Of a DNA stretch of 44,247 nucleotides, positions 39,321 to 44,247 are shown piece after piece. The translations under genes and the position numbers were made by a program. A model generated the notes under the pieces. It was not told the origin of the DNA. It searched no databases and saw only the letters and a program-made list of their open reading frames with translations. The stretch's first letter is position 1. Each line of letters starts with the position of its first letter. Origin of the DNA: Limimaricola soesokkakensis (lineage in GTDB: Bacteria > Pseudomonadota > Alphaproteobacteria > Rhodobacterales > Rhodobacteraceae); the NCBI RefSeq assembly GCF_900172345.1, contig NZ_FWFY01000014.1:1-44247 (forward strand), given 5' to 3'.

Positions 39321-41039
39321 GTGCAATCCATCATCGACAACCTCGCGGCCCTCGGACGGCCTCGGCTCATCGCCTTGGGCGCAACCGGCATCGGTCTCGT
39401 GCTGGCGCTGCTGGTCGGGTTGAACCTCGTGCTGGCCCCGAACTTCGCGCCGCTCTACTCGGATCTCTCACTCGCCACGGCCGGTCGGGTGGTCTCGGCG
39501 CTGGAGCAGGACGGCTTCGACGTGGAGTTGTCGGGCGGCGGCACCATCGTGTCGGTACCGCAGGACGACGTGGCGCGGGCGCGCATGGCGCTGGCCGAGG
39601 ACGGTCTGCCCGGCGAGGGCGGCGCCGGCTGGGAGATCTTCGACCAATCCTCCGGTCTCGGCATGAACAGCTTCATGCAGCAGGTGAGCCGGCTGCGCGC
39701 GCTCGAAGGGGAACTTGCCCGTTCGATCCAGACCATCGACGGCATCGACGCGGCCCGCGTGCACCTCGTGCTGCCCGAGCGCGAGGCTTTCTCGCGCACC
39801 CGGCCCGAGCCTTCGGCCTCGGTGATCGTGCGCGGCCGTGCCACCTCCTCGATCTCGCGCCGTCAGGGTCTCGCGATCCGAGCGCTGGTGGCCTCGGCGG
39901 TGCCCGATCTCGCCGCCTCGCGCGTCACCGTGCTCTCGGCCAGCGGCGAGACGATCCTGTCGGAAGAGACCGAGGGCGACGCCGGCGTGCAGGCGGCGGG
40001 AGCCTCGATGCAAGAGCGGCTGCAGCGCTCGATCACCGAGATGCTGACCGCCCGCGTCGGCGCCGGCAACGCCCGGGTGCAGGTCAATGTCGACCTCTCG
40101 ACCGAGCGTCAGGTGATCCGCGAACAGAGCTTCAACCCCGATCAGCAGGTGGTGCGCTCGACCGAGACCCGCCAAGAGGAAAACCAGGACCGCGAAGGCA
40201 CACAGCAGGAAGTCGGCGTCGGCAACAACCTGCCCCCCGAACTGGGCGGCGACGTGAATGGCGAGCAGTCCGCCTCGACCTCGACCCGCACCGACGAGAT
40301 CGTCAATTACGAGATCGGCTCGACCCAGAGCGAGACGGTACGCGAGCCTGGTTCGGTGGAGCGGATCTCGGTCGCGGTGCTGGTCAACGGCATCTACAAC
40401 GTCGCCGCGAATGGCGAGACGGTCTACGAGGAGCGCAGCCCCGAGGAGCTGGAGCGGCTCGCGGCGCTGGTGCGCTCGGCGGTGGGCTATGACGAGGCGC
40501 GCGGCGATCTGGTCTCGGTCGATAGCCTGCGCTTCATGGATTACTCGATGGATGTCGGCGCACCCATCGGGCTGACGTTGGGCCAGACCATCGCCCAGAA
40601 TTTCGGCGCAATCCTGCGCGGCACCTTCGCCTTGGCGCTGGTCGCGGCGGTGCTGGCCTTCGGGCTGCGACCGATGCTGCGCCGCGTGCTGCCCGAGATG
40701 GCGCCGGGCCTGGCGCTCGCCGGGGCCGAAGGCGCGGGCCAGCTTGGCTACGAGGGCGGCCCGGCCGGGGCCGGGGCCCCGCGCCTGCCCGGCACCGCGG
40801 CGGCACCCGGCTCGGAACTTGGCCAGCCTGGGATGATCGGCGCGACGGGACCGGGACAACAGGCCGTGCTGCCCTACGAGCAGCAGATCGCGACCTGGGA
40901 GGGCGACGAGATGGTGTCGCTCGCCTCGGTCGAGGGCAAGATCGGCAAGCGTCGCCTCATCTCGGTCGGCGAAATGGTCGAGAACGAGCCCGAGGCCTCC
41001 CTGAAGGTGGTTCAGGGCTGGCTGGCCGAGGAGGCCTGA
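39321..41039 (+). CDS. fliF: Flagellar MS-ring protein FliF
   Basis: A 572-residue protein that forms the MS ring. It has a first membrane helix (LIALGATGIGLVLALLVGLN), ring-building motifs (APLYSDLS, DGLPGEGGAGWEIFDQSSG, RVHLVLPEREAFSRTRPEPS, ERQVIREQSFNPDQQVVRST), a second membrane helix near residue 435 and a C-terminal FliG-binding tail (GKRRLISVGEMVENEPEASL). The GTG at 39321 is chosen for GGCGAGG 6 nt upstream and a normal N-terminus; the frame is open back to 38535 but that part is opposite fliL. It begins fliF-fliH-fliN-fliP-fliG. Confidence 0.93.
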   Translation: MQSIIDNLAALGRPRLIALGATGIGLVLALLVGLNLVLAPNFAPLYSDLSLATAGRVVSALEQDGFDVELSGGGTIVSVPQDDVARARMALAEDGLPGEGGAGWEIFDQSSGLGMNSFMQQVSRLRALEGELARSIQTIDGIDAARVHLVLPEREAFSRTRPEPSASVIVRGRATSSISRRQGLAIRALVASAVPDLAASRVTVLSASGETILSEETEGDAGVQAAGASMQERLQRSITEMLTARVGAGNARVQVNVDLSTERQVIREQSFNPDQQVVRSTETRQEENQDREGTQQEVGVGNNLPPELGGDVNGEQSASTSTRTDEIVNYEIGSTQSETVREPGSVERISVAVLVNGIYNVAANGETVYEERSPEELERLAALVRSAVGYDEARGDLVSVDSLRFMDYSMDVGAPIGLTLGQTIAQNFGAILRGTFALALVAAVLAFGLRPMLRRVLPEMAPGLALAGAEGAGQLGYEGGPAGAGAPRLPGTAAAPGSELGQPGMIGATGPGQQAVLPYEQQIATWEGDEMVSLASVEGKIGKRRLISVGEMVENEPEASLKVVQGWLAEEA

Positions 41040-41040
41040 G

Positions 41041-41691
41041 ATGTCGATCTTCGAACGGGATTTCGACCATGAAATCGCGCAGGAACGCCAGCTGGCGCGA
41101 CGCGAGGCGCAAGCGCGCCATACCGATGACGAGCTACTCGCCGCCGTTGCCGCCGCCCGCGACGAGGCGCTGGCGCAAGGCCGCGCCGAGGGCCGCGCCG
41201 AGGCCGAGGCCGAGGCGCGCGCCGCTGAAGACGTGGCCCGCTCTGTGGCGCTGGAACGGATCGCCGGGCGGCTGGGCGAGATCATGGCGCAGGAGGCGCG
41301 GCACCGCGCCGCGCTCGAGGCGCAACTGCTCGACTACGCGGCCACCACTGCCGCGACCGTCCTGCCCGAGATCCTCGAGGCCCATGCCCATCGCCGCGCC
41401 CTGGCGCAGATCCGGCGCGGTCTCAGGCTCGGGCTCGGCGCGGCGCGGCTGGACATCACCCTGCCCCCGGGCTCGCAAGACTTGCAACGCGAGGTCGAGG
41501 CGCTGATCGCCGATCGGAACCTCGGCGCGCGCTCCCACGTCACCATTGATCCCGAACTCGTTCCCGGCGACGCCCGCGTCTTCTGGGAGGGCGGCAATCT
41601 CGACTACAGCTTCGCGCAGATCTGCGACGCGATCCTAAACACATTGCGGGCCAGCGCCCGCCCCCACCCCCAAGCGGAGGACCGCACGTGA
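41041..41691 (+). CDS. fliH: Flagellar assembly protein FliH
   Basis: A 216-residue cytoplasmic protein that regulates the FliI ATPase. The first half is a long Ala/Glu/Arg-rich helix with GRAEGRAEAEAEARAAED, the second half the compact FliH/V-ATPase E-like domain ending near RVFWEGGNLDYSFAQICDAI. Identity is moderate from motifs alone but position between fliF and fliN supports it. It starts one base after fliF with GAGGAGG 6 nt upstream, and its stop overlaps the fliN GTG. Confidence 0.8.
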   Translation: MSIFERDFDHEIAQERQLARREAQARHTDDELLAAVAAARDEALAQGRAEGRAEAEAEARAAEDVARSVALERIAGRLGEIMAQEARHRAALEAQLLDYAATTAATVLPEILEAHAHRRALAQIRRGLRLGLGAARLDITLPPGSQDLQREVEALIADRNLGARSHVTIDPELVPGDARVFWEGGNLDYSFAQICDAILNTLRASARPHPQAEDRT

Positions 41692-42047
41692 CGGAGACCC
41701 CTAGCAAGACCACCGGCGCCGAGTTTCCCGAGATCGAGGACGATGCCGCCGCCCTGTTCGACGACGCCCCCGAGGCCCAGGCCCCGAAGGGCGGGCGCAA
41801 CATCGAGGCGATGCTCAATGTCGGTCTCGACGTACAGATTGTGCTGGGCCATGCCCGGCTGCCAATCGCGCAGCTTCTGAAATTCGGGCGCGGCTCGGTG
41901 ATCGAGCTCGACAAGCGGATCGGCGAACCGGTCGAGGTGGTGATCAACGACCGCCTCGTGGCGCGTGGCGACCTCGTGAAGCTGGGCGATGCGCGGATCG
42001 GCGTCTCGCTGACCGAGATCGTCAAGGACTACGTCTCGGGCGACTGA
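41688..42047 (+). CDS. fliN: Flagellar motor switch protein FliN
   Basis: A 119-residue C-ring protein with an acidic N-terminus and a SpoA domain: AMLNVGLDVQIVLGHARLPI, LLKFGRGSVIELDKRIGEPV and NDRLVARGDLVKLGDARIGV. It starts with GTG overlapping the fliH stop (GTGA), with GGAGG 7 nt upstream. It forms the lower C ring with FliM and is also an export docking site for FliH. The gene for FliO, often next, is not seen. Confidence 0.96.
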   Translation: MTETPSKTTGAEFPEIEDDAAALFDDAPEAQAPKGGRNIEAMLNVGLDVQIVLGHARLPIAQLLKFGRGSVIELDKRIGEPVEVVINDRLVARGDLVKLGDARIGVSLTEIVKDYVSGD

Positions 42048-42055
42048 GCACAGCC

Positions 42056-42862
42056 ATGAACCGCAGCCTCCTCCTTTTCGCCACTGGCGCCCTTGCGCTC
42101 GCGGCCTGGCCCGCGCTGGCGCAGGACGGGGCGGGCGTGCTCGACGCGCTGGGCGACGTTTTCTCGGACGCGGCGCCGGGCTCTGACGAGCGCGCCTCCC
42201 TCTCGGGACGGATCATCCAGCTCGTGGCGCTGATGACGGTGCTATCGATCGCGCCGGGGCTGTTGATGATCATGACGAGCTTCACCCGCTTCGTGATCGT
42301 GTTCTCGATCCTGCGCTCGGCCTTGGGGCTGAACCAGACGCCGCCCAACATGGTGCTGTCCTCGATGGCGCTGTTCATGACCTTCTTCGTCATGCAGCCG
42401 GTGTTCGAGGATGCCTGGGAGGGCGGGCTGCAGCCGCTGATGAACAACGCGATCACCGAGGAGCAGGCGATCGCGCGGATCGGCGACCCGTTCCGCGCCT
42501 TCATGTTCGCCAACACCCGGCCGCGTGACATCGAGCTGTTCCAGGGGCTGGCGGCGCGAGCCGACGGCGCCGAGCCCGAGCCGCTGCCCGAGACCGCCGA
42601 GGCGACGTCCTGGCGCTCGCTGATCCCGGCCTTCATGATCTCGGAGCTGCGCCGCGCCTTCTCGATCGGGTTCCTGATCTACCTGCCCTTCGTGGCGATC
42701 GACCTGATCGTCGCCTCGGTGCTGATGAGCGCGGGCATGATGATGCTGCCGCCCGTGTTGATCTCCTTGCCGTTCAAGGTGATCTTCTTCGTGCTGATCG
42801 ACGGCTGGTACATGCTGGCGGGCAGCCTGATGGAAAGCTACGTGCCACTGGCCGGAGGATGA
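42056..42862 (+). CDS. fliP: Flagellar export gate protein FliP
   Basis: A 268-residue membrane protein with a cleaved signal peptide (MNRSLLLFATGALALAAWPA, then LAQ) and four helices. Signatures are MIMTSFTRFVIVFSILRSAL, GLNQTPPNMVLSSMALFMTF, LIPAFMISELRRAFSIGFLI and MMMLPPVLISLPFKVIFFVL. It forms the export channel with FliQ and FliR. It starts 8 nt after fliN without a strong ribosome site. Confidence 0.97.
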   Translation: MNRSLLLFATGALALAAWPALAQDGAGVLDALGDVFSDAAPGSDERASLSGRIIQLVALMTVLSIAPGLLMIMTSFTRFVIVFSILRSALGLNQTPPNMVLSSMALFMTFFVMQPVFEDAWEGGLQPLMNNAITEEQAIARIGDPFRAFMFANTRPRDIELFQGLAARADGAEPEPLPETAEATSWRSLIPAFMISELRRAFSIGFLIYLPFVAIDLIVASVLMSAGMMMLPPVLISLPFKVIFFVLIDGWYMLAGSLMESYVPLAGG

Positions 42863-42864
42863 GG

Positions 42865-43947
42865 ATGAACGCGATGACCCCCGCGCCCGCGCGCAACGAG
42901 CCCAGCCCGGTCCGCGCCGCGGCGACGCCCCCCACCCCGCCGCTGCGCCGTCTGCGCGGTGCGGAGAAGGCGGCGATCCTGTTTCTCTGCCTCGGCGAGG
43001 AGCGCGGCTCGGAGTTGATGCGCAAGCTGGCGCCAGAGGACATCGCCAAGATCACCCGCGCGGTGGCGCGGCTCGGCGTGGTGCAGGCCGAGCTGGTCGA
43101 GCGGGTGCTGACCGAGTTCTCCGAAGGCGTCGATACCGGCGGCGGCGTGGTCGGCTCGCTGGCCACCGCCGAGGCGATGCTGCGCGCCTTCCTGCCCGAG
43201 GAACAGGTCGAGGCGATCCTGCGCGACATCCGCGGCCCGATGAAGGAGCGCGACCTCTGGACCCGCTTCTCGGCGATGAACGAGAGCGTCATCGCCACCT
43301 ATTTGCGCGGCGAGCACGAGCAGACCGCCGCGGCGATCCTGTCCAACGTCGACACCGAGGTCGCCGCCAAGGTGCTGCCGCTTCTGGGCGAGGAGATGAT
43401 GCGCGAGGTGGTCGAGCGGATGATCCGCATGGAGGCGGTGCCGCCCAAGATGATGGCGCAGATCGAAGAAACGCTGCAGACCGATATGCTCTCGGCCGGC
43501 GGCCAGTCGAGCGGCGTCGAGATGGAACAGCGCATGGCGGATCTGTTCAACAAGCTCGACCGCGACGTGTTCGAGGGGCTGCAGCAGGCGATCGACGCCC
43601 GCAAGCCCGGCGCGCTCGACGGCATCATGGCCAAGATGTTCACCTTCGAAGACCTCATCCGGCTCGACGCGCAGAGCCTCGCGCGGGTGATGCGCGGCCT
43701 GACCGGTAACACGCTGCCGCTCGCGCTGCGCGGCGCCTCCAAGGAGATGCGCGAGCATTTCCTCGACGCGCTGACCGCGCGGGCGCGCGACATGCTGCTC
43801 GACGAGATGAACACGATGGGACCGGTTCGCGGCCGCGACGCCCGCGCGGCGCAGACGATGATCGTCGACTACACCCGTCAGCTTGCCGAAGAAGGCACGA
43901 TCGAGCTGCCGAGCGCAGCCGACGAGGAAGAGGACATCCTCGAATGA
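42865..43947 (+). CDS. fliG: Flagellar motor switch protein FliG
   Basis: A 360-residue torque-generating protein joining the MS ring and C ring. It has an N-terminal domain (LRGAEKAAILFLCLGEERGS, LAPEDIAKITRAVARLG), a middle domain with the ARM-like repeats (LLGEEMMREVVERMIRMEAV) and a C-terminal domain (MFTFEDLIRLDAQSLARVMR, GASKEMREHFLDALTARARD). The ATG at 42865 lies 6 nt after GGAGG; an ATG at 42859 would overlap the fliP stop but sits right on that site. Placement after fliP, not fliF, is unusual. A hairpin terminator follows. Confidence 0.95.
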   Translation: MNAMTPAPARNEPSPVRAAATPPTPPLRRLRGAEKAAILFLCLGEERGSELMRKLAPEDIAKITRAVARLGVVQAELVERVLTEFSEGVDTGGGVVGSLATAEAMLRAFLPEEQVEAILRDIRGPMKERDLWTRFSAMNESVIATYLRGEHEQTAAAILSNVDTEVAAKVLPLLGEEMMREVVERMIRMEAVPPKMMAQIEETLQTDMLSAGGQSSGVEMEQRMADLFNKLDRDVFEGLQQAIDARKPGALDGIMAKMFTFEDLIRLDAQSLARVMRGLTGNTLPLALRGASKEMREHFLDALTARARDMLLDEMNTMGPVRGRDARAAQTMIVDYTRQLAEEGTIELPSAADEEEDILE

Positions 43948-43952
43948 CGACA

Positions 43953-43981
43953 CAGGGCCGGAGCCGATCGCTCCGGCCCTG
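43953..43981 (+). terminator. Hairpin terminator after fliG
   Basis: A perfect 12-bp stem (CAGGGCCGGAGC / GCTCCGGCCCTG) with loop CGATC starts 5 nt after the fliG stop. It lacks a long U-tract. Being symmetrical, it may also end the convergent minus-strand gene that stops at 44021. Confidence 0.65.
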
Positions 43982-44020
43982 CTGGTTCCTATCCGAAGGC
44001 CGTGCCCCGGCGCGCCCGGC

Positions 44021-44247
44021 CTAGTAGGTCGAGCGCGGCATCGAAGTGATGATCGAGATGTCGAGGGTGATCGGCGTGAACTGCCCCCCCGCCCCGGCGC
44101 TGACGGCGGCGTTCATCAGGGCAAGCGCCGCGTTGGTCGAGCTGTTGACGCCGGACTTCGTGTCAGAGATCGCGACATAGGTCCGCTCGAGCTTCGCAAG
44201 CTCGTCCGGGTCCTTGAGCTTGGTGAGGTCGAACTTCGCCTTGAACA
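44021..44247 (-). CDS. Unidentified protein, C-terminal 75 residues (partial at window edge)
   Basis: An open minus-strand frame runs from the window edge to a TAG at 44021-44023. Its sequence includes FDLTKLKDPDELAKLERTY, VAISDTKSGVNSSTNAALAL and ends in DISIITSMPRSTY. I do not recognise the family. The codon usage (G/C-ending codons) matches its neighbours, and it converges on fliG across the hairpin at 43953-43981, as expected of a real gene. Confidence 0.5.
   Translation of the reverse strand, partial: FKAKFDLTKLKDPDELAKLERTYVAISDTKSGVNSSTNAALALMNAAVSAGAGGQFTPITLDISIITSMPRSTY

Overview
The window looks like chromosomal DNA of an alphaproteobacterium, most likely Rhodobacteraceae (Rhodobacter/Roseobacter group). 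This is an inference from the very high G+C, the TTGACN-N17/18-TAGCCN style promoters, an rRNA leader with TTGCGG/TAGAAG promoter boxes, TRAP and branched-chain ABC transporters, and a flagellar cluster arranged in the alphaproteobacterial way. There is no transposase, integrase, tRNA, CRISPR array or phage gene in view.

Layout. (1) 1-187, minus strand: promoter and leader of an rRNA operon whose 16S gene lies off the left edge, then a Tat-exported L,D-transpeptidase (274-849). (2) 1100-10606, plus strand: an alpha-glucan operon, glgE - treS/mak fusion - glgB - malQ, with stop/start overlaps between the first three genes. TreS makes maltose from trehalose, the fused maltokinase phosphorylates it, GlgE polymerises maltose-1-phosphate, GlgB branches the glucan and MalQ rearranges it. 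(3) 10603-12666: promoter, TPP riboswitch and thiC. (4) 12778-19082, minus strand: an EamA-type exporter with its own promoter, preceded by a 1716-residue DUF4011 / superfamily 1 helicase / Vsr-like nuclease protein. That architecture matches the single-protein Hhe anti-phage system and is the best candidate here for an unusual biological system. (5) 19279-22404: a TRAP transporter whose binding-protein gene points towards its two membrane genes, the two units meeting at a bidirectional terminator. (6) 22585-27392: a five-gene branched-chain-type ABC importer (livG, livF, binding protein, livH, livM) with a sigma70-like promoter and a 14-codon leader ORF overlapping the livG start. (7) 27495-28748: a short YegD-type Hsp70 ATPase.

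(8) 28840-43947: flagellar basal body and export genes in four blocks. fliI (minus) diverges from flgB-flgC-fliE-fliQ-sltF-like-flhA-fliR-flhB (plus). A minus block fliL-fliM-DUF6468-like-motE-like converges on flhB and diverges from fliF-fliH-fliN-fliP-fliG (plus), which ends in a strong hairpin. fliJ and fliO are not found at their usual positions, fliG sits last rather than next to fliF, and FliM lacks the usual N-terminal CheY-binding motif. The window ends inside an unidentified minus-strand gene.

Most long ORFs lying opposite these genes are high-G+C shadows and are left out. Functional names rest on motifs and remembered family features; no search was run.
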